Shown here: one piece after another, positions 1 through 8,995 of the stretch
Layout of the letters: each line of letters starts with the position of its first letter
How positions within the stretch are numbered: the first letter of the stretch is position 1
Source of the DNA: Corynebacterium tuberculostearicum
GTDB taxonomy: Bacteria; Actinomycetota; Actinomycetes; Mycobacteriales; Mycobacteriaceae
Direction: 5' to 3'
Length of the DNA stretch: 64,000 bases
Assembly: GCF_030506365.1 (NCBI RefSeq)
Contig: NZ_CP073092.1
Coordinates: 2,408,158 to 2,472,157 of the forward strand
Notes under the pieces: generated by a model
What the model was told of the DNA's origin: nothing
The model's database searches: none
The model's input: only the letters and a program-made list of their open reading frames with translations
Translations under genes and position numbers: made by a program

Positions 1-523
1 CACCCGCGACGATAACACGCAGGCCCTTGGCATTTTCTTCCTGGCTGGTGCCGGAGGCATTTTCATCGCCCACCTTGAGGACCTCGGCCGCGGCCACGCC
101 CTCCGGATAGGGCAGATCGGAGCCGGTGACCAAAGCGCGGCGCAGCGGGATGGAATACATCACGCCCAGCACGCCGCCGATGATGCACACGCCAGCCGTC
201 TGCACGAAGCCAAAGCCCTGCCAGTACCCCACCATCACCAAGCCGGGGAGCACAAAGATGATGGCGGACAAGGTGCCCGCGGCAGAGGCAATGGTCTGCA
301 CGATGTTGTTTTCTTTAACGTTGTGGCCCTTGAACCGGCGCAGCACCGCCATGGAGATCACGGCGGCCGGGATGGAGGTAGCAAAGGTCAAGCCCACCTT
401 CAGGCCTAAGTACACATTGGCGGCGGTGAAGATGAGGGTAATCAGGCCACCGATGATGATGCCGCGCAGAGTCAGCTCGGGCAGGGAGGCCTTGGAACCT
501 GCGGCGGATGATGCGTTCGCCAT
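1..523 (-). CDS. OPT family oligopeptide transporter, N-terminal part (cut by window start)
   Basis: An open minus-strand frame runs from an ATG at 521-523 to the edge of the window without a stop. The visible 173 residues begin MANASSAAGSKASLPELTLR and contain at least three hydrophobic segments. The stretch DLPYPEGVAAAEVLKVG matches the signature of the OPT family (PFPEGxAxAEVL), membrane transporters that import oligopeptides or metal chelates with protons. The gene is divergent from the M20 dipeptidase next door, which suggests a shared role in peptide use; that link is inference. The C-terminal two thirds lie outside the window, so completeness cannot be judged. Confidence 0.85.
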   Translation of the reverse strand, partial: MANASSAAGSKASLPELTLRGIIIGGLITLIFTAANVYLGLKVGLTFATSIPAAVISMAVLRRFKGHNVKENNIVQTIASAAGTLSAIIFVLPGLVMVGYWQGFGFVQTAGVCIIGGVLGVMYSIPLRRALVTGSDLPYPEGVAAAEVLKVGDENASGTSQEENAKGLRVIVAG

Positions 524-749
524 GCCAGGTCCTTTCTATTCTCGGCTATGAAAGTTTCTTGTTTCACCCACGCAGCGGTCTACAGCGGGCCGCGGCCAGC
601 TACGTCCGTTTCTATCTGTTTGGTACCGGTTTCTTTCCTCGGTTTGAGTCCGAACGGACAGAATCCGCACAGGGTGGAATGAAAAAAATTTTAGTTCACC
701 ACCCCAGCGTTTTCCTATTCCGGTTGCTCTATAGCTTGGGGCGGGCGGG

Positions 750-755
750 TACCGT
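750..755 (+). promoter_or_regulatory. candidate -10 box of a leaderless dipeptidase transcript
   Basis: TACCGT matches five of six positions of the corynebacterial TANANT -10 and ends exactly 7 nt before the ATG at 763, so transcription would start at or next to the start codon. No Shine-Dalgarno sequence precedes the ATG, which fits a leaderless mRNA. A clear -35 is not visible. Confidence 0.4.
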
Positions 756-762
756 AGAAAAC

Positions 763-2130
763 ATGACTGCACTTAATGAAAGCATTCGCAACGATCGCGA
801 GACCATTTTCCGCCAGCTCAGCGAGCTCGTGGCCTTTAATTCCGTCCACGACGAGGAAGGTTTGGAGGACCAGACCAAGGGAGCAAGCCAGTGGGTTAAG
901 TCCGCACTGGAAGAGGCCGGAGTGAGCGTGGAAACCATCACCACGGCCGATGGCTCCACGGCCATCTTGGGTGAGCGCAAGGGCGACGAGGGCGCCAAGA
1001 CGGTGCTGCTGTACTCCCACTATGACGTGGTGCCGGCCGGCAACCGCGAAGCTTGGGAATCCGATCCGTTCACCCTGACCGAGCGCGAGGCCGCCGATGG
1101 CACCACCCGCTGGTACGGCCGCGGCGCCGCCGACTGCAAGGGCAATGTGGCCATGCACTTGGCCGCCCTGCGCGCGGTGGACAATAACGGCGGCACCAAG
1201 GTGAACCTGAAGTACCTCATCGAGGGCTCCGAGGAGCGCGGCGGCGAGGGCCTGTCCCAGCTCATCAAGGACCGCCCGGAGCTTTTTGCTGCCGACGCCA
1301 TCCTTATCGCCGATGCGGGCAACGCCGCTGTGGGCCAGCCGACCTTGACCACGTCCCTGCGCGGCGGCGCGCAGATTGGCGTCCAGGTCGATACCTTGGC
1401 CTCCGCCGTGCACTCCGGCCAGTTTGGCGGCGCGGCACCGGATGCGGCCAAGGCGCTGATGCGCGCCATCGACTCCCTGTCCGATGAGTACGGCCGCACC
1501 GTTATCGACGGCGTAGATACCACCGCCGAGTGGTCCGGCCAGGAGTACCCGGCAGACGCCTTCCGCGCCGATGCGCAGCTACTGGATGGCACCAAGATCA
1601 TGGGCGAGGACGACCCGGCCGGTGCCACCCCGGTGGCCAACATGGTCTGGTCCCGCCCGGCCATTACCGTGACCGGCTTTACCTCCACTCCGGTGGCAGA
1701 GGCCGTCAACGCCGTGCCCGCCACCGCTTCCGCGCAGCTCAACCTGCGCGTTCCAGCCGGCGCCGATGCCGCCGCGATTGCCGACGCCGTCTGTGATCAC
1801 CTCCGTGCCCACACCCCATGGGGCGCCCACGTGAAGGCCGAGGTGCTCGAGGCCAATGCCGGCTTCTCCACCGATCCGGAAAAGCCCGCCGCCGCGCTAC
1901 TGGGCGAGTGCCTCACCGAGGCCTACGGCACGGACACCGCTGCACAGGGCATGGGCGGCTCCATTCCGCTGACCACCGAGCTGCAAGAGGCTCACCCCAA
2001 CGCGGAGATCGCTCTCTACGGCGTGGAGGAGCCAAAGTGCACCATCCACTCCGCCAATGAGTCCGTCGATCCCACCGAGATCGAGAACATCGCTGCCGCT
2101 GAAGCGCTCTTCTTGCAGCGCTACGCCTAA
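763..2130 (+). CDS. M20 family metallo-dipeptidase
   Basis: This 455-residue protein is a zinc aminoacyl-peptide hydrolase of the M20/ArgE-DapE-ACY1 family, probably a cytoplasmic dipeptidase. The metal-binding landmarks are in order: LLYSHYDVVPAG near residue 85, GRGAADCKGN near 121, the catalytic GSEERGGEGL near 158, and ADAGN near 181. A dimerisation domain occupies the middle third, and the terminal histidine region is CTIHSANESV near residue 425. The frame is open upstream to 508, but ATG 763 gives the family's normal N-terminus (MTALNESIRNDRETIFRQL) and sits 7 nt after a -10 box. The gene is divergent from an OPT peptide importer and followed by a strong terminator. Exact substrate is unknown. 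Confidence 0.9.
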   Translation: MTALNESIRNDRETIFRQLSELVAFNSVHDEEGLEDQTKGASQWVKSALEEAGVSVETITTADGSTAILGERKGDEGAKTVLLYSHYDVVPAGNREAWESDPFTLTEREAADGTTRWYGRGAADCKGNVAMHLAALRAVDNNGGTKVNLKYLIEGSEERGGEGLSQLIKDRPELFAADAILIADAGNAAVGQPTLTTSLRGGAQIGVQVDTLASAVHSGQFGGAAPDAAKALMRAIDSLSDEYGRTVIDGVDTTAEWSGQEYPADAFRADAQLLDGTKIMGEDDPAGATPVANMVWSRPAITVTGFTSTPVAEAVNAVPATASAQLNLRVPAGADAAAIADAVCDHLRAHTPWGAHVKAEVLEANAGFSTDPEKPAAALLGECLTEAYGTDTAAQGMGGSIPLTTELQEAHPNAEIALYGVEEPKCTIHSANESVDPTEIENIAAAEALFLQRYA

Positions 2131-2201
2131 GGGCTTACCCCTCCCGGCCGCCGCGGCCACCGCGGCTGCCGCCGCTTCGGTTTAGCGGCTTGCCGCCAAC
2201 T

Positions 2202-2238
2202 CCCCGCATCCCGAACCGATGGGATGCGGGGTTTATTT
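2202..2238 (+). terminator. Rho-independent terminator after the dipeptidase gene
   Basis: CCCCGCATCCC (2202-2212) pairs perfectly with GGGATGCGGGG (2221-2231) around an 8-nt loop, followed by TTTATTT. The rest of 2239-2505 holds no gene; near its end lie a possible -10 TATAAG (2465-2470) and the AAGGAG ribosome site (2487-2492) of the mrp operon. Confidence 0.9.
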
Positions 2239-2505
2239 CTGCCCTAAATCGGCCCGAAATAGCGGCATATAATACAGTGCATAAAATTATTCCTTTCAAA
2301 GCCGTGGAAAAACTGATAAAGTGGTAAAAAGTTGGCCCTGCGCTCGGCCATGTTGCTTGCACTGTGCCGCCGCGTCGTACTCAGCGGCGCGCGGCTCGTG
2401 AATGTTCTCGCTTCTCGTCAGCTGTGTTCTCGTGTGTGTGCTCGTGGTATTCGCGGCAGCGGGGTATAAGAACGTGACACAACCATAAGGAGCGTAGTAA
2501 CCAAC

Positions 2506-5487
2506 GTGCTAGTACTTCTGGGTGCTCTTATCGCCGCCTCCGTGGTCGCGCCGCTGCTCATCATGCGAATGGGTCGCCCGGCTTTTGGAATTTTGGCACT
2601 GGTTCCCAGCGCAGGCTTCGTATGGACTCTCGTGCATTTCCTGCGCGGCACCTTCACAGACGGCGGCGCGGTCGAACGCACCGTGGAATGGATGCCGTCT
2701 GCCAACCTTAATTTTGACCTCCGCTTGGACGGCTTGGGCGCGCTATTTAGCCTCATCATCTTGGGCATGGGTGCGCTGGTGCTGGTGTATTGCTGGGGCT
2801 ATTTTGACGGCACGCGGCGCCGCCTGGCCATGTTCGCCGCACAAATGGTGGGCTTTGCCACCGCCATGTTTGGCCTGGTGGCCGCGGATAATTTCCTGCT
2901 AATGTACGTGTTCTGGGAGATTACCTCCATACTGTCCTACCTTTTGGTCAGCTACTACGCGGAGCGTGCCTCTTCCCGCCGCGCCGCGCAGCAGGCACTC
3001 ATGGTCACCGCACTGGGCGGGCTGTCCATGCTCATGGGCATCATCCTGCTCGGACGCCAGACCGGAGCGTGGACCTTTAGCGATATCGCCGCCTATCAGC
3101 ACTTTGCCCAGACGCCATTTGTCACGGTCGCCATCGTGCTCATCTTGGCGGGCGCGCTAACGAAGTCCGCAATCGCGCCGGCACACTTCTGGTTGCCGGG
3201 TGCGATGGCGGCGCCGACTCCGGTCTCCGCTTATCTCCACTCCGCCGCGATGGTAAAGGCGGGCATCTACCTAGTCGCACGCCTCGCGCCATCGATGTAT
3301 GAGGTTGCCACCTGGCACGTGGTGGTTATCTCCCTTGGCGTATTTACCATGCTGCTGGGTGGCTGGATGGCGCTCAAGCAGCGCGACCTGAAGCTGGTGC
3401 TGGCCTATGGCACCGTCTCCCAGTTGGGCTTTATTACTTCCATCGCAGCTGTAGGTTCCCGCGAGGCTATGCAGGCCGCTCTCGCGCTGACCTTTGCGCA
3501 CTCGCTCTTTAAGGCGGCGCTCTTTATGGTCGTCGGCGCCATCGACCACTGCTCGGGCACGAGGGATATCACCAAGCTATCCGGCTTGGGGCGCAAGGAG
3601 CCTTTCCTCTTTGGCATCGCTATCATCTCTGGCCTGTCCATGGCTGGCGTCCCACCGCTCTTTGGCTTCGTGGCCAAGGAGGCTGTGCTGGAAGCCACCA
3701 TGCATGAGGAGCTACTGGCCGGTATGCCGCGCAATATGATGCTGGTGGCCTATGTCCTCGGCTCTATCCTCACCATGGCCTATACCCTGCGCTTTTTGTG
3801 GGGCGCCTTCGCTACCAAGCAGGAGGTTAATGGCACGGAGCCAGCAGAGGCCGTCGCCAAGATGCATCCCGTCACCATGGGGCTGTGGCTCTCCCCTGCC
3901 CTACTCACCGCCCTAACCGTGGTGCTGGGTGTATTCCCCAAGCCGCTCTCGGCGGCCTTTGACCAGCACCTCAACTCCACCTTCGGCCCGAAGGAGCATA
4001 GTGAGTTGGCGCTGTGGCATGGCTTTAGCGTGGCGCTGGGCCTTTCCATGCTCATTATTGTGGGCGGTATTGTCATGCACTGGCAGCGCCAAGTCCTAGT
4101 CAAGTGGCAATTCCCCTACCCTGCACTGGGCAATGCGGATGATGCCTATGATTCGGTCATCGCTCTTCTGCGCCAGCTCTCGCTGCGCACGACGGCAACC
4201 ACGCAGCGCGGCTCCCTGCAGCTGAACCTCACGGTCATCTTTGCCACCTTGATGTTGCTGCCGGTAGCCATGCTCATCAAGGGCGACCTCACCGATATTC
4301 GGATGATTGTGGCGGAAAATCCCTGGCAGATCGTGGCCGCCGTCATCATTATGGTGGCCGCGGTGGCCGCCACGGTCACCGCTAACCGCCTGTCCGCCGT
4401 CATCATCGTAGGCGTGACCGGTTATACACTCGCCTTTATCTTTGCGCTCCACGGTGCACCAGATCTTGCGCTAACCCAGCTGCTGACGGAGACCATCGTG
4501 ATGGTTATCTTCATGCTGGTCCTGCGCCGCATGCCCGCTTCCGCCGAGTGGAAGCAAGACCCCAAGATGGGCCGCCTGCGCGCCTGGCTATCGGTGGGCA
4601 CGGGCCTGACGGTCACCGTGGTTGCGATGTTTGCCATCAACGCCCGCCAGTCCAAGCCCATTTCCGAGTTCATGCCGGATCTAGCCAAGGAGATTGGGCA
4701 CGGCGCCAATACCGTCAACGTCTTACTGGTAGACCTGCGCGCGTGGGATACCTTTGGCGAAATCACGGTCATCATCATTGCCGCGCTGGGCGTAGTCTCA
4801 CTGATTTATCGCACCCAATCCTTCGGCCGCGAAAGCCGCCGCCCCACCCTTAGGGTGACCGGCCGACGCTGGCTGGCCGCCGGGGTGGAATCGGAGCAGG
4901 CACTCAACCGCTCGCTGATGATTGACGTCTCCACCCGCGTGCTCTTCCCGTCCATGGTGGCGCTGTCCTTCTACTTCTTCTTCGCCGGCCACAACGCCCC
5001 GGGTGGCGGCTTTGCCGGCGGCCTCGTCGCCGCGCTGGCGCTCATCCTGCGCTACCTGGCCGGCGGGCGCGCAGAGTTGGAAGAGACCCTGCCTATCGAC
5101 GCCGGCCGCACCATGGGCACCGGCCTCTTCTTGTCCGCACTGGCCGCAGTGACCCCCATGTTCTTTGGCCACCCACCGCTTACCAGCGGGTACACCTCGC
5201 CGGAGATTCCGCTCATCGGCAAGGTTTCGCTGCCTTCGGCGTTGGTCTTCGATGCGGGCGTCTACCTCATCGTCGTGGGCCTTACGCTCTACATCCTGAA
5301 TTCCTTGGGTGCCAAGTTGGATGAGGAAGAGGAAATGCGTAAGCAGCGCGCCCGCGATCGCGCCCGCTCGCTGGCCCGGCAGCAACGCCAACGCACCGCC
5401 AAGCAAAAGGCGCAACGGGCGCAACGCAAGGAAAAGAAACAAGCCGCCACAGCAAGCACAGCCGCGACAACAGGAAAGGAGAAATAA
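2506..5487 (+). CDS. mrpA: Na+(K+)/H+ antiporter subunit A, fused MrpA-MrpB
   Basis: This 993-residue polytopic protein is the large subunit of a Mrp-type monovalent cation/proton antiporter. The first ~480 residues are a NuoL-like proton channel with the conserved glutamate in MYVFWEITSILSYLL and the lysine in LTKSAIAPAHFWLPGAM. A DUF4040 region follows (ALHGAPDLALTQLLTE), and then a MnhB domain with FYFFFAGHNAPGGGFAGGL, so MrpB is fused in, as is usual in this group. The start is GTG 2506 behind AAGGAG. The last ~50 residues form a hydrophilic tail very rich in Arg, Lys and Gln, which I do not recognise as family-typical. It is the first gene of a tightly packed operon running to mrpG. Confidence 0.95.
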   Translation: MLVLLGALIAASVVAPLLIMRMGRPAFGILALVPSAGFVWTLVHFLRGTFTDGGAVERTVEWMPSANLNFDLRLDGLGALFSLIILGMGALVLVYCWGYFDGTRRRLAMFAAQMVGFATAMFGLVAADNFLLMYVFWEITSILSYLLVSYYAERASSRRAAQQALMVTALGGLSMLMGIILLGRQTGAWTFSDIAAYQHFAQTPFVTVAIVLILAGALTKSAIAPAHFWLPGAMAAPTPVSAYLHSAAMVKAGIYLVARLAPSMYEVATWHVVVISLGVFTMLLGGWMALKQRDLKLVLAYGTVSQLGFITSIAAVGSREAMQAALALTFAHSLFKAALFMVVGAIDHCSGTRDITKLSGLGRKEPFLFGIAIISGLSMAGVPPLFGFVAKEAVLEATMHEELLAGMPRNMMLVAYVLGSILTMAYTLRFLWGAFATKQEVNGTEPAEAVAKMHPVTMGLWLSPALLTALTVVLGVFPKPLSAAFDQHLNSTFGPKEHSELALWHGFSVALGLSMLIIVGGIVMHWQRQVLVKWQFPYPALGNADDAYDSVIALLRQLSLRTTATTQRGSLQLNLTVIFATLMLLPVAMLIKGDLTDIRMIVAENPWQIVAAVIIMVAAVAATVTANRLSAVIIVGVTGYTLAFIFALHGAPDLALTQLLTETIVMVIFMLVLRRMPASAEWKQDPKMGRLRAWLSVGTGLTVTVVAMFAINARQSKPISEFMPDLAKEIGHGANTVNVLLVDLRAWDTFGEITVIIIAALGVVSLIYRTQSFGRESRRPTLRVTGRRWLAAGVESEQALNRSLMIDVSTRVLFPSMVALSFYFFFAGHNAPGGGFAGGLVAALALILRYLAGGRAELEETLPIDAGRTMGTGLFLSALAAVTPMFFGHPPLTSGYTSPEIPLIGKVSLPSALVFDAGVYLIVVGLTLYILNSLGAKLDEEEEMRKQRARDRARSLARQQRQRTAKQKAQRAQRKEKKQAATASTAATTGKEK

Positions 5488-5488
5488 A

Positions 5489-5989
5489 ATGGAAGCCAAC
5501 CTCTTCCTTCTCCTGGCCGCCGGCGTACTCGTTGCAGCAGGCGTCTACCTGCTGCTAGACCGCACCATGACCAAGATGATGTTGGGCTTGTTGCTACTGG
5601 GCAATGGAGCCAACCTCTTCCTGCTGCAGTCCGGCGGCTCGGCCGGTTCCCCGCCTATCGACGGCCGCGAGTCGGAGCCTTACGGCGCCGAGATTGCGGA
5701 TCCACTGGCGCAGGCGATGATTCTTACCGCCATCGTTATCTCCATGGCACTTACGGCCTTCATCCTTACGTTGGCCTACCGCCAGTACCGCTACCGCACG
5801 GACGATGTCATTGAAGATGACGCGGAGGATACCGCGATTGCGGCTAAGGCTGCGCGCCCTGGCAATGCGGCCGCCAACCCGGACCACGATGAGTCCAATG
5901 ATCCGACCACGGGCCGCGCCACCAAGCAAGGCGATAACTTCGGACCCGAATCCTTCGAGCAACCAGTAAAGGGGGCCCACGATGAGTGA
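5489..5989 (+). CDS. mrpC: Mrp antiporter subunit C
   Basis: This 166-residue subunit is NuoK-like. It has three membrane helices in residues 1-95, including MMLGLLLLGNGANLFLL and ADPLAQAMILTAIVISMAL, both typical of MrpC/MnhC. The start ATG 5489 lies one base after the mrpA stop and just downstream of AGGAAAGGAG. The longer open frame upstream overlaps mrpA and is not credible. After the last helix there is a ~65-residue hydrophilic tail, acidic at first (DDVIEDDAEDT), longer than in the smallest family members. Its stop overlaps the start of mrpD by 8 nt, indicating translational coupling. Confidence 0.95.
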   Translation: MEANLFLLLAAGVLVAAGVYLLLDRTMTKMMLGLLLLGNGANLFLLQSGGSAGSPPIDGRESEPYGAEIADPLAQAMILTAIVISMALTAFILTLAYRQYRYRTDDVIEDDAEDTAIAAKAARPGNAAANPDHDESNDPTTGRATKQGDNFGPESFEQPVKGAHDE

Positions 5990-7808
5990 GACCGTACAGC
6001 CGCTTGTCGATGTCCTCTTTCCCTACATCGGCTACCTCATTCCGCTGCCCATTATCATCCCGGCGGTGGCCGCGGCCCTCGCCTTGATTTTTTGCCGCAT
6101 CCCCAATGCGCAGCGCCAGATCGTGTTCTTCTCGCTGCTCATTACCGCAGTGGTTAATGCCACCCTCATCCTCATTGCAGATTTTGAGGGCATCCAAACG
6201 CTGCAGGTAGGTGGCTGGGACGCCCCAGTGGGCATCACGCTTGTGGCGGATCGCCTCTCTGCGGTGATGCTCTTTACGTCCTCCGTGGTGCTGTTTTCTG
6301 TCATTTGGTACGCCATTTCCCAGGGCGTGCGCGATGGCACCAAGGACGAGCCGGTGGCCGTCTTCTTGCCCACCTACATGCTGCTGACCATGGGCGTAAA
6401 TATTTCCTTCTTGGCCGGCGACCTGTTCAACCTCTACGTGGGCTTCGAGGTCTTCCTCGTGGCGTCGTATGTGCTGTTGACCCTGGGTGCCTCGGCTGGT
6501 CGCGTGCGCGCCGGTGTGGGCTATGTGATGGTGTCCATGGCCTCGTCCATGATTTTCTTGCTCGCGTTGGGCTTTGTGTATTCCTCCGTGGGCACGATGA
6601 ACATGGCCCAGATTGGCCAGCGCATGCAGGACATCCCGGAGGGAACTCGCATCGCCATCTTTGCCACGCTGCTCGTCGCCTTCGGTATTAAGGCGGCCGT
6701 GGTTCCGCTGGACGCCTGGCTGCCGGACTCGTATCCCACAGCGCCGTCGCTAGTCACGGCCGTCTTCGCCGGCCTGCTGACCAAGGTCGGTGTCTACGCC
6801 ATTATCCGCGCCCGCACCTCCGTCTTCACCGCCGGTGGGCTCGATACCGTGCTCATGTGGGTCGCCCTCGCCACGATGTTGGTGGGCATCTTAGGCGCGA
6901 TTGCGCAGTCCGATATTAAACGCCTTTTATCCTTTACCCTGGTTAGCCACATTGGCTACATGATCTTCGGTGTTTCCCTCGGCACCGCCCAGGGCCTGTC
7001 CGGCGCCATCTTCTACGCCGTGCACCACATTCTGGTCCAAACCGCGCTATTCCTTGTGGTCGGACTGGTTGAGCGCCAGGCCGGCACCTCGTCGCTGCGC
7101 CGCTTGGGTTCGCTCATGTACTCGGCCCCGCTGATCGGAATTTTGTATTTCATCCCGGCCATTAACCTGGGTGGCATCCCACCGTTCTCCGGATTCTTGG
7201 GCAAGGTCATCTTGTTGCAGGCCGGTGCGAATGAAGGTTCCTGGATGGCATGGGTGCTCATCGTCGGTGCGGTGGTTACCTCACTGCTGACCCTCTACGT
7301 GATGATGCTGGTGTGGGCCAAGGGCTTCCAGCGCGACCGCGCCGATGCCCCGGAAGGCAACATGGCGCTCGCGCGCCCCGCCCCGCTTTCCGATATCACC
7401 GATGAGGTGGAATTTTCCTCCCGCCAGGATGTGGGCCGCGTGCCCTTTGGCATGATTGCTTCTACTACCCTGCTGGTGGCCGCGTCTACGTCCATTACCT
7501 TCCTGGCCGGCCCAATGTCCGGCGTGACTACCCGCGCTGCCGAATCCGCACAAGATACGTCCATCTACCAGTACGCGGTGCTGGGCGACCGCGCGGATGA
7601 TCCCACCCGCCACCTCAACCAGAAGGAGCGCTACACCGGCGGCGCGGACTCCTATGAAAATCGCCGCAACCCCTCCCCCGAGGCGGAGCCTCCGGCCTCA
7701 CCGGGCTTAGATGCCCGCACCGACCCAGAAGCCGGCGGCCGCGATTCGCATTCCACGGATGTAAAGTCCCCGGACGCCGCCAAGAGGAAGGATATTAGCG
7801 ATGACTAA
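5982..7808 (+). CDS. mrpD: Mrp antiporter subunit D
   Basis: This 608-residue protein is the second proton-channel subunit, homologous to NuoM/NuoN. The proton antiporter domain spans about residues 110-420, with the membrane glutamate in LFNLYVGFEVFLVASYVLL and the lysine and proline in FGIKAAVVPLDAWLPDSYP. It works with MrpA to drive Na+ or K+ export by proton entry. The last ~60 residues are hydrophilic and rich in Pro, Asp and Glu. The ATG overlaps the end of mrpC and the stop overlaps the ATG of mrpE, so the proteins are probably made in fixed ratio. Confidence 0.95.
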   Translation: MSETVQPLVDVLFPYIGYLIPLPIIIPAVAAALALIFCRIPNAQRQIVFFSLLITAVVNATLILIADFEGIQTLQVGGWDAPVGITLVADRLSAVMLFTSSVVLFSVIWYAISQGVRDGTKDEPVAVFLPTYMLLTMGVNISFLAGDLFNLYVGFEVFLVASYVLLTLGASAGRVRAGVGYVMVSMASSMIFLLALGFVYSSVGTMNMAQIGQRMQDIPEGTRIAIFATLLVAFGIKAAVVPLDAWLPDSYPTAPSLVTAVFAGLLTKVGVYAIIRARTSVFTAGGLDTVLMWVALATMLVGILGAIAQSDIKRLLSFTLVSHIGYMIFGVSLGTAQGLSGAIFYAVHHILVQTALFLVVGLVERQAGTSSLRRLGSLMYSAPLIGILYFIPAINLGGIPPFSGFLGKVILLQAGANEGSWMAWVLIVGAVVTSLLTLYVMMLVWAKGFQRDRADAPEGNMALARPAPLSDITDEVEFSSRQDVGRVPFGMIASTTLLVAASTSITFLAGPMSGVTTRAAESAQDTSIYQYAVLGDRADDPTRHLNQKERYTGGADSYENRRNPSPEAEPPASPGLDARTDPEAGGRDSHSTDVKSPDAAKRKDISDD

Positions 7809-8328
7809 CACGCGCTTTTCCGGCCTGCGCCACCGCTTCCGCCCGTGGTTCATCGTCTGGCTGGTAGTCATGTGGTGCATGCTCATGGGCGAGGTTACCG
7901 TGGGCAACCTGGTAGCCGGGCTTATCATTGGCTTCGTCATTGTCTTTGCCCTGCCGCTGCCGGCCATGCCTATCACCGGCATCGACGTCTCTTGGGGCAA
8001 GCTCGTTGCGTTCATGATCCGCTGGTTCTGGGAGCTGTTCTACGCCTCGCTCAAGGTGGGCTGGCTGGCCGTGCGCCCGCAGCCGGTGCCCAAGACCGCC
8101 ATCTTGGAGCTGCCCATGCGCTTGGATAATGAGTTCGTACTCTCCCTGGCCGTAACGCTGTATAACCTGCAGCCAGGCGGCACGGTGACCGATATCGACA
8201 TTGCAAACCGCATGATTACCGTCCATATCCTGGACGCCCGCGATGAGGCCCAGATTCAGCGCGAAATCGGTGCCGTGGCCCAACTCGAAGCCTCATTCAT
8301 CGACATCTTTGAAAGGAGCCACCCGTAA
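7801..8328 (+). CDS. mrpE: Mrp antiporter subunit E
   Basis: A 175-residue MrpE/MnhE subunit. Two hydrophobic helices near the N-terminus (FIVWLVVMWCMLMGEVTVGNL) and one near residue 60 are followed by the family's soluble domain, with LDNEFVLSLAVTLYNLQPGG and HILDARDEAQIQREIG. It is needed for assembly of the antiporter complex in characterised systems. It overlaps mrpD by 8 nt and its TAA shares a base with the ATG of mrpF. Nothing unusual is seen. Confidence 0.95.
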   Translation: MTNTRFSGLRHRFRPWFIVWLVVMWCMLMGEVTVGNLVAGLIIGFVIVFALPLPAMPITGIDVSWGKLVAFMIRWFWELFYASLKVGWLAVRPQPVPKTAILELPMRLDNEFVLSLAVTLYNLQPGGTVTDIDIANRMITVHILDARDEAQIQREIGAVAQLEASFIDIFERSHP

Positions 8329-8603
8329 TGGATCCGCAGATCTATAACGCGATTTTGCTGGTGGCCGCCGCTCTACTGGTGGTCTCCTTCCTCATCACCG
8401 TCTGGCGCATTGTCACCGGCCCCAATTCGCTGGACCGCTTGGTGGGCATGGATGGCTTTACCGCGATGTTCCAATGCGCGCTGGCCACCTACATGTGCTG
8501 GTCGCTCAACACGACCGTGGTCTCAGCCATGCTGGTGATCGCGCTCTTGGGCTTCATTTCCACCGTATCTGTCACTAGGTTTAGGAAGAGGGATAATCAA
8601 TGA
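8328..8603 (+). CDS. mrpF: Mrp antiporter subunit F
   Basis: A 91-residue membrane protein with three predicted helices, the normal size for MrpF/MnhF. The motif VTGPNSLDRLVGMDGFT in the first loop is characteristic (GPTxxDRxxA in most relatives). It overlaps mrpE by one base and mrpG by four bases (ATGA), so it belongs to the same coupled operon. In characterised Mrp systems this subunit is required for complex stability. Confidence 0.93.
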   Translation: MDPQIYNAILLVAAALLVVSFLITVWRIVTGPNSLDRLVGMDGFTAMFQCALATYMCWSLNTTVVSAMLVIALLGFISTVSVTRFRKRDNQ

Positions 8604-8980
8604 GCTGGTCTTTCATCGCAGATGTGCTCTCGCTCATCCTGATAATCGGCGGCAGCGTCCTCACCTTGGCGGCGGCTATCGGCATCGCCCGCTTCAAGGA
8701 CACCATGTCTCGTGTGCACGCGGTAAGCAAGCCGCAAACCACCGGCCTTATCCTGACGATCCTTGGTGCCATCATCCGCATCACCGGCGCGGAATCCTTC
8801 AGCGTTGCCGAGCGGGGGGATTTAGGAATGCTCGTTTTGCTGGTACTGTTTGCCATGTTCACTAGCCCGGTAACCGCGCAGCGCACCTCGCGTATTGCAC
8901 GCCGTGAGGGTCTGTACGGCACCGAGGAAACCATGTCCCGCAACGACCGACCCGCCGCGAAGTCGCTGCGCCGCAAGTAG
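8600..8980 (+). CDS. mrpG: Mrp antiporter subunit G
   Basis: A 126-residue MrpG/MnhG subunit. It has three hydrophobic helices and the family motif GIARFKDTMSRVHAVSKPQTTGL in residues 27-49, where RLPDxxxRxHAxTK is typical. A short basic tail follows the last helix. It is the last antiporter gene; the next gene starts 15 nt later in the same direction and is probably cotranscribed, although its product is unrelated. Confidence 0.94.
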   Translation: MSWSFIADVLSLILIIGGSVLTLAAAIGIARFKDTMSRVHAVSKPQTTGLILTILGAIIRITGAESFSVAERGDLGMLVLLVLFAMFTSPVTAQRTSRIARREGLYGTEETMSRNDRPAAKSLRRK

Positions 8981-8995
8981 GAGACGCTTTTCACC

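Noticed and set aside
126..551. Plus-strand open frame of 141 residues at the window start
   Set aside because: It is antisense to the OPT transporter gene, whose minus-strand product has clear membrane helices and the PYPEG signature.
508..762. N-terminal extension of the dipeptidase to 508
   Set aside because: The extra 85 residues match nothing in the M20 family, overlap the divergent OPT start and lie upstream of a -10 box placed 7 nt before ATG 763.
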